Assembly (NCBI GenBank): GCA_016888885.1
Contig: CP069437.1
Coordinates: forward strand, 1,550,001-1,614,000
Length of the DNA stretch: 64,000 bases
Reading direction: 5' to 3'
Source of the DNA: Faucicola sp902506215
Lineage (GTDB): Bacteria; Pseudomonadota; Gammaproteobacteria; Pseudomonadales; Moraxellaceae
Shown here: positions 16,087 through 25,424 of the stretch, one piece after another
How the letters are laid out: every line of letters starts with the position of its first letter
Numbering within the stretch: the stretch's first letter is position 1
Translations under genes and position numbers: made by a program
The notes under the pieces: model-generated
Seen by the model: only the letters and a program-made list of their open reading frames with translations
Told to the model about the DNA's origin: nothing
Database searches by the model: none

Positions 16087-16540
16087 CACAGGATCCTTAG
16101 ACAAGTAAATCGGTTAGACGTCTATGACTTTTTAATAGCGTTTTCTTCAAACGTATTAAGAATGTAATTTTTATTAATCATTAAGTAATAATATACCAGT
16201 TTTTTTTAATTTTTGCTCAAAAATTATACAAAATCACCAATTTTTGTTAGTTTTTTTAACTAATTTATCCGCATGTTTTATCTGCGTGCGCTACCAGCGC
16301 GTATGGCTATCAATATTTCGCTGCTTAGACTCACTGAGTTAATGCTATAATAGCGCGCAAATAAGAAATGGGCGCGCATACTAGCTTCACCCAGCTTGAT
16401 GAGGTGATTGTTAAGGTTAATTTGGACAATATTTTGAACAAACCTAGCTGATAGCGCTTATTTTCTGTCCCTATTTGTTAATCAGTTTTTTAGTTTTTTA
16501 ATCAATGTTATTCCAATAAATAGCTAACAAAGGCACTTTT
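16087..16540. other. Spacer between the BLUF gene and ribB
   Basis: About 450 bases carry the divergent promoters. TATAAT at 16346-16351 is a good -10 candidate for ribB and would give a leader of about 185 bases. A GCGCGC pair at 16353 and 16372 can form a small hairpin in the leader. I looked for the conserved RFN (FMN riboswitch) blocks in the leader and did not find them. Confidence 0.5.
16346..16351 (+). promoter_or_regulatory. Candidate -10 box for ribB
   Basis: A perfect TATAAT lies 190 bases before the ribB start. The -35 region is only weakly matched (TTAGAC at short spacing), so the promoter is tentative. Confidence 0.35.
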
Positions 16541-17656
16541 ATGGCATTTAATACAACGGCAGAAATTATCGATGACATCCGTGCAGGCAAAATGGTCGTT
16601 TTGATGGATGATGAAGACCGTGAAAACGAAGGCGACTTGGTGATGGCAGCCACCCATGTACGCCCAGAAGATATTAACTTTATGATTACCCACGCGCGTG
16701 GCTTGGTGTGTTTGACCATCACCGCTGACCGCAGTGAACAGCTCAATTTACCGCTTATGTCGGATAAAAATGGCGCTAAATTTAGCACCAACTTCACGGT
16801 ATCAATCGAAGCGGCAGAAGGGGTCACCACAGGTATCTCAGCAGCGGATCGCGCCAGAACCATCCAAACAGCGGTATCTTCGACTGCCAAGCCAGAAGAC
16901 ATCGTACAACCTGGTCATGTATTCCCGATCGTGGCACAAAATGGCGGTGTGCTACACCGTGCCGGTCATACTGAAGCCGGCTGTGACCTAACACGCTTGG
17001 CAGGACTTGAACCTGCGGCAGTGATTTGTGAAATTATCAAAGAAGATGGCGAAATGGCGCGCCGTGATGACCTAGAGATTTTTGCCAAAGAGCATGGCTT
17101 AAAAATCGGCACCATCGCTGATTTGATTAATTACCGTATTGCCAATGAGCAAACGGTCGAAATGGTTGCGACCTATCCGATGCAAACTGAGTTTGGTGAG
17201 TTTACGGCCTATCGTTTTAAAGAAAAAAATTCAGAGGATACCCATTTGGCACTGGTCAAGGGCAACCCTCAAGAAGGCGTGAGCACTGTGCGGGTGCATA
17301 GTTTCCAGCCATTGCGCGATTTATTCACCGTGCAGCTACCCAACAGCGGTAAGAGTAATTGGGATATCCATGCCTCACTCAAAGAAATTAGCCAATCCGA
17401 GCGTGGCGTGTTTGTCTGGATTGGGCATCAGCAAGCAATTGATATGGGCGAAGCGCTCGATAACTTTGTCGCTGACAAACCCAACTCACCGCTTAAACAC
17501 CAACCCTACCGCAGCATTGGGGTTGGTTCACAGATTTTACGTTATCTGGGCGTGCGTGATATGCGTTTGCTGTCATCACCGCTTAAATTCAACGCGTTAT
17601 CAGGGTTTAACCTAAACTTGGTCGAAACCGTTGCCAACCCAAACCACAAAGAGTGA
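16541..17656 (+). CDS. ribB: 3,4-dihydroxy-2-butanone-4-phosphate synthase with degenerate GTP cyclohydrolase II-like domain
   Basis: The N-terminal 200 residues make the four-carbon unit of riboflavin from ribulose 5-phosphate. They contain MDDEDRENEGDLVMAA, ARGLVCLTI and RAGHTEAGCDL, the expected active-site motifs. The C-terminal 170 residues have the length of a GTP cyclohydrolase II domain (RVHSFQPLRDLF, YRSIGVGSQILRYLGVRDMRLL) but lack the zinc-binding cysteine cluster. They are probably not catalytic, as in other RibB-type bifunctional-looking proteins. A strong terminator follows. Riboflavin supply may matter for the BLUF flavoprotein next door, though nothing shows co-regulation. Confidence 0.92.
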   Translation: MAFNTTAEIIDDIRAGKMVVLMDDEDRENEGDLVMAATHVRPEDINFMITHARGLVCLTITADRSEQLNLPLMSDKNGAKFSTNFTVSIEAAEGVTTGISAADRARTIQTAVSSTAKPEDIVQPGHVFPIVAQNGGVLHRAGHTEAGCDLTRLAGLEPAAVICEIIKEDGEMARRDDLEIFAKEHGLKIGTIADLINYRIANEQTVEMVATYPMQTEFGEFTAYRFKEKNSEDTHLALVKGNPQEGVSTVRVHSFQPLRDLFTVQLPNSGKSNWDIHASLKEISQSERGVFVWIGHQQAIDMGEALDNFVADKPNSPLKHQPYRSIGVGSQILRYLGVRDMRLLSSPLKFNALSGFNLNLVETVANPNHKE

Positions 17657-17680
17657 TTTACGAGATAGCAATTTATCAGA

Positions 17681-17719
17681 CAAAAAAGCCACCAGCATTG
17701 CAGCTTGTGGCTTTTTTTT
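17681..17719. terminator. Bidirectional terminator between ribB and the thioesterase gene
   Basis: AAAAAAGCCAC pairs with GTGGCTTTTTT around a 14-base loop. The A-run and T-run on either side suit both convergent genes. Confidence 0.88.
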
Positions 17720-17736
17720 AACAATTTTAGTAACAG

Positions 17737-18210
17737 TTAAACCGTATGACTTTCTAACTCGGCAAGTTGTTGGCGTTGACCATCAGAAATCGGTTGCTTG
17801 TTTTTACCGGATTGGTCAAAAAATACAATGACTGAGGAGGCGGTAGCGACGACTTTTTGCTGGGCAGTGCTAAAGTAAACATAGTCATGGGTCAGACTGG
17901 TATTGCCTATTTTTTTGGCACGAATGCCAATCCAAAGCACATCGGGGAAAGTGACCGAATTTAAATATTGGCAAGATGACGAAGCGAGCACGGTGTAACT
18001 TTTTAAGTTAAACATATCAACTTGTTGAAGGTAGTGGATACGTGCGCGCTGGGCATAGTCGTAATACACCACGTTATTGACGTGATTGAACGCATCCATA
18101 TCACCCCATTCCACTTTTTGCTCATAGATAACAGCAAAGCCTTTTAATGGGTGATTGTCTTGTTGTGCGATGTCATGGCGGGCGGCATCACTCATTGAGG
18201 GATTGGACAT
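17737..18210 (-). CDS. Acyl-CoA thioesterase of the 4HBT (YbgC-like) hot-dog family
   Basis: The protein of about 157 residues has the hot-dog motif WGDMDAFNHVNNVVYYDYAQRAR, whose Asp is the catalytic residue of 4-hydroxybenzoyl-CoA thioesterase relatives. Acyl preference cannot be read from sequence. I take the ATG at 18210, preceded by GAGAG, rather than the one 15 bases earlier. It is 53 bases downstream of tesB on the same strand, so the two thioesterases probably share a transcript. Confidence 0.85.
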   Translation of the reverse strand: MSNPSMSDAARHDIAQQDNHPLKGFAVIYEQKVEWGDMDAFNHVNNVVYYDYAQRARIHYLQQVDMFNLKSYTVLASSSCQYLNSVTFPDVLWIGIRAKKIGNTSLTHDYVYFSTAQQKVVATASSVIVFFDQSGKNKQPISDGQRQQLAELESHTV

Positions 18211-18263
18211 ATTTTTCTCTCTCATACGGCTACTATTTAATATAAGGTAAAATTATTGAATCA

Positions 18264-19238
18264 CTAGCGCAGGCGCATTAGCCCTTGCTGCTGGGTTGTG
18301 GCGACCAATTTGCCATTTTGCCAAAATTGACCGTGGTTTAGGCTTTTTGACTGTGACGTGGTATCACACCACATGTTATAGAGTAACCAATCATTCATAT
18401 CAAATGGGCGGTGAAAATGCATACTATGGTCGATACTTGCCGCTTGCAAGCCTTTGGTCATAAAGCTAATCCCGTGTGGCATCAGCCCTGTACCAATCAA
18501 ATAAAAATCAGAAGAAAATGCGAGCAGTGCCTGTTGCACTTGAATTGACTGTTTACCCAGCTGCGGAATACGTAGCCAGTTGGCTTGGCTTGGTTTCATG
18601 ATTTTTGGATGAATCGGGTCACGCGGCTGTATCGGTTTAATTTCGATATGACGCTGGCGCATATAGCGTGCTTTGAGCGCATCGGGGATTTTGCCTACCA
18701 CTTGGTCTTTAAGCTGTTGCTCGGTCAGCAACACATCTGGCGCAGGATACGTTGGCATCGCTTGTTGATACTCAAGCCCTTCTTCAAAGGGTGAAAAAGA
18801 CGCCATCATGGTAAAAATTATGCTCGGTTGGTTATCGTCATCATATTGGCGTGCTGTCACTTGACGTGAAGCAAGGCTACGACCATCACGTAATTTCTCG
18901 ACTTGGTAATATACAGGCTTATTGATATCGCCACCGCGCAAAAAATAGCCATGGAACGAGTGGCAAGGTTTTGAATGCTCCACAGTATGGCTGGCGGCCA
19001 TCAATGCTTGTCCCAGTACTTGCCCACCAAAGATGCGCGCACCCACATAGTCGTGGCTTTGCCCAATAAATACATTGTCTTGATACGGCACGAGAGTTAA
19101 GGTTTCTAATAACTGCGTGACTAATTGTTGCCAAATCGCTTGCTGCTCAAGCTGCTGCGTTACGGCTGTTACCGGCACCTGTGGTTGGTGAGTGATATCA
19201 ATGGTATGGGTATGGTTTATATCTTGCTGGTTTGCCAT
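18264..19238 (-). CDS. tesB: Acyl-CoA thioesterase II
   Basis: TesB hydrolyses medium- and long-chain acyl-CoA. The protein of about 324 residues has two hot-dog domains. The first contains FGGQVLGQALMAASHTV and SFHGYFLRGGD, and the second IDHSMHFHRPFDMNDWLLY. The start at 19238 is chosen from AAGAG just upstream and from the usual family N-terminus. A longer reading to 19292 has no ribosome-binding site. It leads the two-gene thioesterase operon. Confidence 0.92.
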   Translation of the reverse strand: MANQQDINHTHTIDITHQPQVPVTAVTQQLEQQAIWQQLVTQLLETLTLVPYQDNVFIGQSHDYVGARIFGGQVLGQALMAASHTVEHSKPCHSFHGYFLRGGDINKPVYYQVEKLRDGRSLASRQVTARQYDDDNQPSIIFTMMASFSPFEEGLEYQQAMPTYPAPDVLLTEQQLKDQVVGKIPDALKARYMRQRHIEIKPIQPRDPIHPKIMKPSQANWLRIPQLGKQSIQVQQALLAFSSDFYLIGTGLMPHGISFMTKGLQAASIDHSMHFHRPFDMNDWLLYNMWCDTTSQSKSLNHGQFWQNGKLVATTQQQGLMRLR

Positions 19239-19422
19239 AGACACTCTTATGATTAACGTTATTTTTGGGTAGATAAAATGGATTAAAGTCACTCATTATA
19301 CAAGAATTTTTGCGTGATAAGGTTTAGAAATTCATCAATCTATGGCATGATAAGACATATTTTAAACCTTGTATTTATCTTTAAAAAACTTACAAAAAAC
19401 TCACGCAATCACTAGGCATACT

Positions 19423-22194
19423 ATGAATCACGTAGGGAAAAATTCAGGCACTACCGAAGCGAACAACAAAGGTACCCATCCTGCTGCGACCCCGCTGTTA
19501 AAAAATCTATACCGACAAGTCTCTGGCAAATTATTGGGGCTCGCCGTCAAATCCAAACTTATCGGCGACATCCCCAATATTAGCCAAGCTAGCACCCATG
19601 TTAGCGATGATAAGCTACCGCCAGCTAGCGATAGCTTAGCAAGCGCCAATACCAATATGGATATCGATAGCGATACCTCAAGCCAGCGACTCACCTTTTA
19701 TGTGCTCAAAGAATATTCTCGTAGCAACAGTATTTTAATTGACCTAGAAACCAAACAATACGACCTGCCCCCTGCCCTAGCCAATGTCATCGATCGGGCG
19801 CATGGTATTGATGAAAATACCGCAATGATTTTTTTGCATCACCATAAAACAGAAAAACTGTCTGATAACAACCCCGTATTTTCACCTCGCCTATTACGCT
19901 TGATTGAAGCCGTCGAGAAATACCCAACGCTACACATTGATTTTATTCCTGTCACTATCTTGTGGGGGCGCGCCCCAGAAAAAGAAGATTCGCTATTTAA
20001 CCTCCTCACCGCTGATGAATGGCAAGTACCCACCATCAGCAAACAGCTATTTAATATCGGAGTCAAAGGGCGAGATACCTATGTGCAGTTTCACGCGCCC
20101 AAAGACCTGCGTGGCATCATCGAAGATGAGATTAGCAAAAACCCTGCGCTGCAATCAGGTAGCCTAGCATCCACTGATGATGCTAGTGAAGACCGCCAGC
20201 ATTTACACACCATTACTGCACGGGTACAGCAGCGTTTAGAAGGTTATCTGGATAAACAACAAGAAGCCATCTTGGGTCCTGACTTATCAGACCGTCGCAA
20301 TGTGGTCGATAAAATTCTGTATACGCCTGCCATTCAGCACGCCATCAATATCGATAGCAAAGAAAACTCGCGTGAACTCGCCAAAAGCCGAAAACTGGCG
20401 CGTAGGTATTTGAACGAGATTGCCAGTGATTACTCGTATGCAACCGTGCGCTTTTTTGACCGCTTTTTGACTTGGCTTTGGACACAGTTGTACGACGGGG
20501 TTGAAGTGGCGCACTTTGAGCGGGTACGCGAACTGGCATCCGACCATGAAATCATCTATGTGCCTTGCCACCGCAGTCACATGGACTATCTGCTGCTGTC
20601 ATACGTGATTTATAAACGTGGGTTACGGGTGCCCTACGTTGCCGCAGGCGAGAACCTAAACATCCCCGTGCTAGGTAAAATACTACGCAATGGCGGCGCT
20701 TTCTTTATGCGTCGCAGTTTTAAAGGCAATCCGCTGTACTCTGCGGTGTTTCGTGAATACGTGCATAGTATGTTGATGCGCAACACGCCGATTGAGTACT
20801 TCATTGAAGGCGGTCGCTCGCGCTCAGGTCGCTTGTTACCGCCCAAAAAAGGGATGCTAGCAATGACGGTACAAAGCCATCTGCGCCAAGCGGGCAAACC
20901 GATTGTCTTTATCCCCACATACATCGGTTATGAACGTATTATGGAAGGCGGCACTTATGTGGGTGAGCTTAAAGGTAAACCCAAAGAATCTGAGTCGTTA
21001 TTGGGTCTGTTAAAAGCCAGTCGAAAAATCGAGCGCATCTTTGGTCATGTGCACGTCAGTTTTGGTCAGCCGCTGTATCTAGCTGATTTTATGAAAAAAT
21101 TTGACGTTGCCCCAAATACCCTACCCAAAGACCGTACCGATAGTGATATGCCTGCCAATGTCATCCACATGATTGACAATTTGGGCATCAAAATCATGCA
21201 GCGTATCAACCGCTCTGCGGTGCTTAATCCAGTCACTTTGCTATCTTTGGTACTGCTCGACACGCCCCATGGCGCACTCGATGAGCAAAGCTGTCGTGAA
21301 CAGTTGGCACTGTATCAACGTATCGCAGAAAAAATCCCGTATGATGATGATGTGTCAATCACCCAGCAAAGCCCAGAAGCCATTATTAACTATGGCGTCA
21401 AGCTTAAACTCATCGAGCGCACCCCACATGTGCTCGGTGACTTGATTCGTATTGCGGACGGTCAAGCGCCGCTACTGAGCTATTTTCGCAACAATATTTT
21501 GCATATTTATATCATCGCCTCACTGTGTGCCTCATTGATACAGCGTAATGGCACCATGAGCCTAAGCACCATTGAGCGGGTGGTAGGTATCATGTATCCC
21601 TTCTTGCAAGCAGAGTTGTTTTTGAAATACCCACTGCGCACCCTAAATGACACTTTGCGTGAACATATCGACACTTTGGTCGAAGAAAACATCATCGTGG
21701 ACAAAGGGGTGAATGCGGACGGTCATCGCATCCTGACCACGCCAGAGCCGAATACCCGTAGCTATCAGCAATTAACAGTGCTTGCCAACTCAGTTGAGCA
21801 AAGTCTAGAGCGCTACTTTATGGTACTTGCGCTGCTGAGTCAGCAAGGCTCAGGCAAACTCACCAAAGATCAAGTGATTGATTTGGGTCATCTGCTCGGT
21901 CAGCGTCTATCCGTGCTATACGAAGATGATATGCCAGATTTTTTTGACCGTGCCTTGTTTACTAGCTTTATGGATGCGCTAGAGCGTCTAGGCTATATTA
22001 CGGTGTCGGCTAGCGGAGTGATTGAGTTTGATGCGCGCATTCATACCATGGCAAAAAGCGCGCGATTTATCCTTAATATGGACGTGATGCATATCTTACA
22101 GCAAATTTCACAACTGACTGATGAGGAAATCAAACGCACCTTGACTGAACTGCAAAACAAAAAGCAACGCAAATTTAGTCGTAAAAAAGCTTAA
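19423..22194 (+). CDS. plsB: Glycerol-3-phosphate 1-O-acyltransferase
   Basis: PlsB starts phospholipid synthesis by acylating sn-glycerol 3-phosphate at the inner membrane. The four acyltransferase blocks are clear: HRSHMDYLLL (HX4D), GGAFFMRRSFKG, FIEGGRSRSGRLLPPKKGM and VFIPTYIGYERI. The protein of about 923 residues is longer than E. coli PlsB (about 807), with a Ser/Asp-rich N-terminal extension. I choose the ATG at 19423. A TTG 54 bases earlier is less likely. The ribosome-binding site is weak. Confidence 0.93.
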   Translation: MNHVGKNSGTTEANNKGTHPAATPLLKNLYRQVSGKLLGLAVKSKLIGDIPNISQASTHVSDDKLPPASDSLASANTNMDIDSDTSSQRLTFYVLKEYSRSNSILIDLETKQYDLPPALANVIDRAHGIDENTAMIFLHHHKTEKLSDNNPVFSPRLLRLIEAVEKYPTLHIDFIPVTILWGRAPEKEDSLFNLLTADEWQVPTISKQLFNIGVKGRDTYVQFHAPKDLRGIIEDEISKNPALQSGSLASTDDASEDRQHLHTITARVQQRLEGYLDKQQEAILGPDLSDRRNVVDKILYTPAIQHAINIDSKENSRELAKSRKLARRYLNEIASDYSYATVRFFDRFLTWLWTQLYDGVEVAHFERVRELASDHEIIYVPCHRSHMDYLLLSYVIYKRGLRVPYVAAGENLNIPVLGKILRNGGAFFMRRSFKGNPLYSAVFREYVHSMLMRNTPIEYFIEGGRSRSGRLLPPKKGMLAMTVQSHLRQAGKPIVFIPTYIGYERIMEGGTYVGELKGKPKESESLLGLLKASRKIERIFGHVHVSFGQPLYLADFMKKFDVAPNTLPKDRTDSDMPANVIHMIDNLGIKIMQRINRSAVLNPVTLLSLVLLDTPHGALDEQSCREQLALYQRIAEKIPYDDDVSITQQSPEAIINYGVKLKLIERTPHVLGDLIRIADGQAPLLSYFRNNILHIYIIASLCASLIQRNGTMSLSTIERVVGIMYPFLQAELFLKYPLRTLNDTLREHIDTLVEENIIVDKGVNADGHRILTTPEPNTRSYQQLTVLANSVEQSLERYFMVLALLSQQGSGKLTKDQVIDLGHLLGQRLSVLYEDDMPDFFDRALFTSFMDALERLGYITVSASGVIEFDARIHTMAKSARFILNMDVMHILQQISQLTDEEIKRTLTELQNKKQRKFSRKKA

Positions 22195-22209
22195 TGCCAC
22201 CGAATAATA

Positions 22210-22240
22210 AAAAACCGTGTTATCACAACACGGTTTTTTT
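22210..22240. terminator. Bidirectional terminator between plsB and the SPOR gene
   Basis: AAAAACCGTGT pairs with ACACGGTTTTT around a short loop, with T- and A-runs on each side. Confidence 0.9.
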
Positions 22241-22254
22241 GCCTGCAAATCAGC

Positions 22255-22980
22255 CTAGCGACGCTGCTCGACAATCAATGAATCAATGCGGCTATTTTGT
22301 AGTTGACGCTGGGCTTGTGCCGCCATCTCTGGGCTACTCATGGGGCGAGAGATAACTTGATAGACAGTTTGGTCATTGTTTAAGCGTTTTTTGACGATTT
22401 GGGCATCCACCCCTGCCATTAGCACTTCAGCACGGCGTTTATCGGCATCATCGGCATTATCAAAGCTATTGATTTGCAAGATATAAGTACGCGTAGGCTC
22501 TTCATTGCCAATGACAATGGCATCGGCACTGCTTGTGTCATCGGAAGCATTGCTGGTGCCTATCGTACTATTGTTGGCTGAAGCGCGTGGTTTGGTACCG
22601 TTATCATCAGACAACAAGGGATTATCGACCGCGCTGACATTCGCTGATTTTGGCGCACTGGTGCTGTCAGCTTGGGTCAACACCACATCAGGCTGCGCCG
22701 AGACTGGCTGACTGGCAGCCGCCTCGTCGGGGACGGCACTGACCTGTTGTTCTTTGAGTAAATCATAGAACTCGTAGTTATTGGTTTTGGGTTGGTCTTG
22801 CACCTTTGGCTGCACCATCGGCGCTTCGTTGCTGCTCGTGGTTTTGCCTTGGTTAAATGGATTCCACAAATAAACAAACAGACCAATCCCCACGGTCAAT
22901 ATCATGCCCACCAACATGGCAGCAAAAAACGACATCGTGCTTGGCGCTTTACGCGGGGTCGCTCCTTTGGGTCTTGCCAT
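22255..22980 (-). CDS. SPOR-domain inner membrane protein (FtsN-like)
   Basis: The protein of about 241 residues has a short basic cytoplasmic tail, one membrane helix (FFAAMLVGMILTVGIGLFVYLW), a disordered Ser/Ala/Asp-rich linker and a C-terminal SPOR domain (TYILQINSFDNADDADKRRA onward) that binds denuded peptidoglycan at septa. Three ATGs stand in a row after AGGAG. The third (22980) has the best spacing. It lies 62 bases after argS, the same order as argS-ftsN-like pairs in other gammaproteobacteria, so a division role is likely. Confidence 0.87.
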   Translation of the reverse strand: MARPKGATPRKAPSTMSFFAAMLVGMILTVGIGLFVYLWNPFNQGKTTSSNEAPMVQPKVQDQPKTNNYEFYDLLKEQQVSAVPDEAAASQPVSAQPDVVLTQADSTSAPKSANVSAVDNPLLSDDNGTKPRASANNSTIGTSNASDDTSSADAIVIGNEEPTRTYILQINSFDNADDADKRRAEVLMAGVDAQIVKKRLNNDQTVYQVISRPMSSPEMAAQAQRQLQNSRIDSLIVEQRR

Positions 22981-23042
22981 CATCATCTCCTACGACATGG
23001 GATACGGTAATATTACAGCGTTTTTAGCGTATCTTAATCATA

Positions 23043-24860
23043 TCACATACTGGTTGGTGCCGTTAATCCGAGCAAAATTAAGCCGTTTTGAATCACTTGG
23101 CGTACCGACTTTGATAACCGCAGACGCGCTTGCATCAAGTCAAGCTCGTCTTGGGTCGGGGTTTCGCCATCTTTGGGTAAGATACGGTTGTCGTTGTACC
23201 AACCGTGGAACAAGCTTGCCAAATCTTTGAGGTAATTGGTCAATAAATGCGGCTCATAATTAACGGCAGCACGGCGTAGCACTTCAGGGTAAGAAGCCAG
23301 TAAGCTCAATAAATCCGTTTCAACAGGTTGGGTCAACAGATGTTGGTGGGCTTTGCCGGCTTTGTCATCGACTTTGATACCGCGCTCTTCAGTACGCTCA
23401 AGCACACGGCAAATACGCGCATGGGCATATTGAATATAATACACCGCATTATCTTTGGTATGCGATTTGGCAAGTTCTAAGTCAAAGTCAATGTGCTGTT
23501 CTGGTTTACGCGCGACATAATAAAAGCGCGCGGCATCATTGCCGACTTCTTGACGCAGCTCACGTAAGGTCACAAACTGACCTGAGCGTGATGACATCTG
23601 GATTTGCTCTGTACCACGCCATAAGGTGACAAACTGCACCAAAATCACATCCATACGCTGCGCATCGTAGCCCATCGCCGTCAATGCCGCTTTCACGCGT
23701 TTGATGTAGCCGTGGTGGTCTGAGCCCCACACATCAATAATTTTGTCATAGCCGCGGTCAAGCTTGTCTTTGTGGTAGGCGATATCCGAGGCAAAATAAG
23801 TAAATTGGCCATTGGCACGGCGGACGACACGGTCTTTTTCATCGCCAAATTCGGTGGATTTAAACCACAAGTTGCCGTCTTTTTGGTATAGAAAACCCCG
23901 CTGCTCTAATAATTCCAAAGCAGGCACAATGGCATCTTGGATTGATTTTTCGCTAAACCATTGGTCAAAATGCACGTTAAAATCCGCCAAATCATCTTGG
24001 ATATCTGCCAAGATGGTACTAAGTGCGGCTTCATGAAAAATCTGATAGTTATCGCCCAAATTGGCTTTGGCATTGGCAATCAGCCCGTCAATATGGGCTT
24101 CTTTATCACCTGAGACACATACTTTTTCGCCGTTGGCATCGATTTGGTACTCGGCATCGGCAGGTACATTGAGTAGCATATGTTCCCAAGCGGTTTTTAG
24201 GCTATCGCCATGCTGTTTTTTGATGGGTTTGGCAATATCTTTGACATAATCGCCTTGGTACGCATTGGTGGGAAATACAATTGGCTCACCGCACAGCTCA
24301 AGGTAACGCAAATAGGTACTGGTTGCCAAAATATCCATCTGACGACCCGCATCATTGACGTAATACTCGCGCCCGACTTGGTAGCCAACTGCCTCTAGTA
24401 AATTGGCCACGCTCATGCCAAACGCAGCGCCGCGACCGTGACCCACGTGCAGGCTTGAGGTTGGGTTGGCAGAGACAAACTCAACTTGGATTTTTTGACC
24501 GGCAAATTCTTCGGATGTACCGAAGTCGCCTTTTTGCTCCATAATGGTGTCTAAGATAGCAAAACGCGCGCTATCATCTAAGAAAAAGTTAATAAACCCC
24601 GGTCCTGCAATCTCAACTTTGCTAATCATGTTTGAAGCAGGCAACATCGCCACGATGGTTTGTGCCAGTTCACGCGGGTTTTTCTTGGCAGTCTTGGCAG
24701 CTATCATCGCAAGGTTACTGGCAAAATCGCCGTGCGCCTGGTCTTTGGTGCGGCTGATGGTACTGTTATCAACCCAATCGATTGGCAAAATTTGCTGTTG
24801 TTTTAGTGATTCCACCACTAATGCTAAGGCTTGCGAAATGACGGGTTGTTGTTCTGACAT
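23043..24860 (-). CDS. argS: Arginyl-tRNA synthetase
   Basis: This class I synthetase charges tRNA-Arg. The 605-residue protein has the HIGH-type motif in ANPTSSLHVGHGRGAAFG and, in place of KMSKS, MSSRSGQFVTLREL. The N-terminal Add-1 domain is present, and the C-terminal DALR anticodon-binding domain ends in GLILLGLTAPTSM. AAAGAGA precedes the ATG. It shares a transcript with the downstream SPOR gene. Confidence 0.96.
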   Translation of the reverse strand: MSEQQPVISQALALVVESLKQQQILPIDWVDNSTISRTKDQAHGDFASNLAMIAAKTAKKNPRELAQTIVAMLPASNMISKVEIAGPGFINFFLDDSARFAILDTIMEQKGDFGTSEEFAGQKIQVEFVSANPTSSLHVGHGRGAAFGMSVANLLEAVGYQVGREYYVNDAGRQMDILATSTYLRYLELCGEPIVFPTNAYQGDYVKDIAKPIKKQHGDSLKTAWEHMLLNVPADAEYQIDANGEKVCVSGDKEAHIDGLIANAKANLGDNYQIFHEAALSTILADIQDDLADFNVHFDQWFSEKSIQDAIVPALELLEQRGFLYQKDGNLWFKSTEFGDEKDRVVRRANGQFTYFASDIAYHKDKLDRGYDKIIDVWGSDHHGYIKRVKAALTAMGYDAQRMDVILVQFVTLWRGTEQIQMSSRSGQFVTLRELRQEVGNDAARFYYVARKPEQHIDFDLELAKSHTKDNAVYYIQYAHARICRVLERTEERGIKVDDKAGKAHQHLLTQPVETDLLSLLASYPEVLRRAAVNYEPHLLTNYLKDLASLFHGWYNDNRILPKDGETPTQDELDLMQARLRLSKSVRQVIQNGLILLGLTAPTSM

Positions 24861-25073
24861 GGAAATTCTCTTTGTTGAATTACAGGTTTTATTGCAAGAT
24901 TGATAGCTAAAAAAGCACGATAAATCAATGAATCACCACCGATTTGACGCTATCACTCGCTCATAATCGATGGGCATTGATTTTGGCGTTCAATATACCA
25001 ATTTTTGATGGTTTTTTCATTATAATCCTGTCAAAAGATACATGCCATTACAAGGAAACGCGGTTTTTTGGCG

Positions 25074-25079
25074 TATAAT
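25074..25079 (+). promoter_or_regulatory. Candidate -10 box for the DUF2788-like gene
   Basis: TATAAT stands about 50 bases upstream of the start at 25127. Another TATAAT lies at 25021-25026. Neither has a convincing -35 box at 16-18 bases. Confidence 0.35.
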
Positions 25080-25126
25080 ATGCGCTAAAATTTTGTAATG
25101 TCTGATGACAATCATAGGATAATAAC

Positions 25127-25345
25127 ATGTTTGTTTTAGTCTCTAATGAGTTAATCACCAAACTTGGCATGTATGTGCTGCTGCCTATCTTTATCGCCTT
25201 CTTATTTTTTATCATGTTTGATATTTCAAAGAAAAACAATGCAGGCAAGCAAGGCACATTTTGGATTTTTTTGGCATTGGGCGGCGGTTTTTTTGGATTT
25301 CTCATCAAAATGGTCTTGGAGTGGTATTTTAGTAGGACGCTTTAA
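25127..25345 (+). CDS. Small two-helix membrane protein, DUF2788-like
   Basis: The 72-residue protein has two hydrophobic helices (LGMYVLLPIFIAFLFFIMF and WIFLALGGGFFGFLIKMVL) joined by a basic NAGKQGT loop. This matches my recollection of the DUF2788 family in Moraxellaceae and pseudomonads, whose function is unknown. AGGA lies about eight bases before the ATG. It is divergent from argS. Confidence 0.75.
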   Translation: MFVLVSNELITKLGMYVLLPIFIAFLFFIMFDISKKNNAGKQGTFWIFLALGGGFFGFLIKMVLEWYFSRTL

Positions 25346-25376
25346 ACTCCCCTACGCTAAACCTTACTAGCCTAAA

Positions 25377-25406
25377 ACGCCATTACCCCAAACTGCATTA
25401 CCCTTG
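25377..25406. repeat. 15-bp direct repeat, two units
   Basis: AACGCCATTACCCCA is followed directly by AACTGCATTACCCTT in the spacer between the DUF2788-like gene and cmoB. Looser copies may lie before it (ACGCTTTAAACT, ACGCTAAACCTT). Confidence 0.5.
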
Positions 25407-25424
25407 TTACTTGTTTATGTACCG

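Noticed and set aside
16353..16540. FMN riboswitch before ribB
   Set aside because: The conserved RFN sequence blocks are not visible. Only a small GCGCGC hairpin was seen.
19369..19422. TTG-initiated extension of plsB
   Set aside because: No ribosome-binding site. The ATG at 19423 is a better start.
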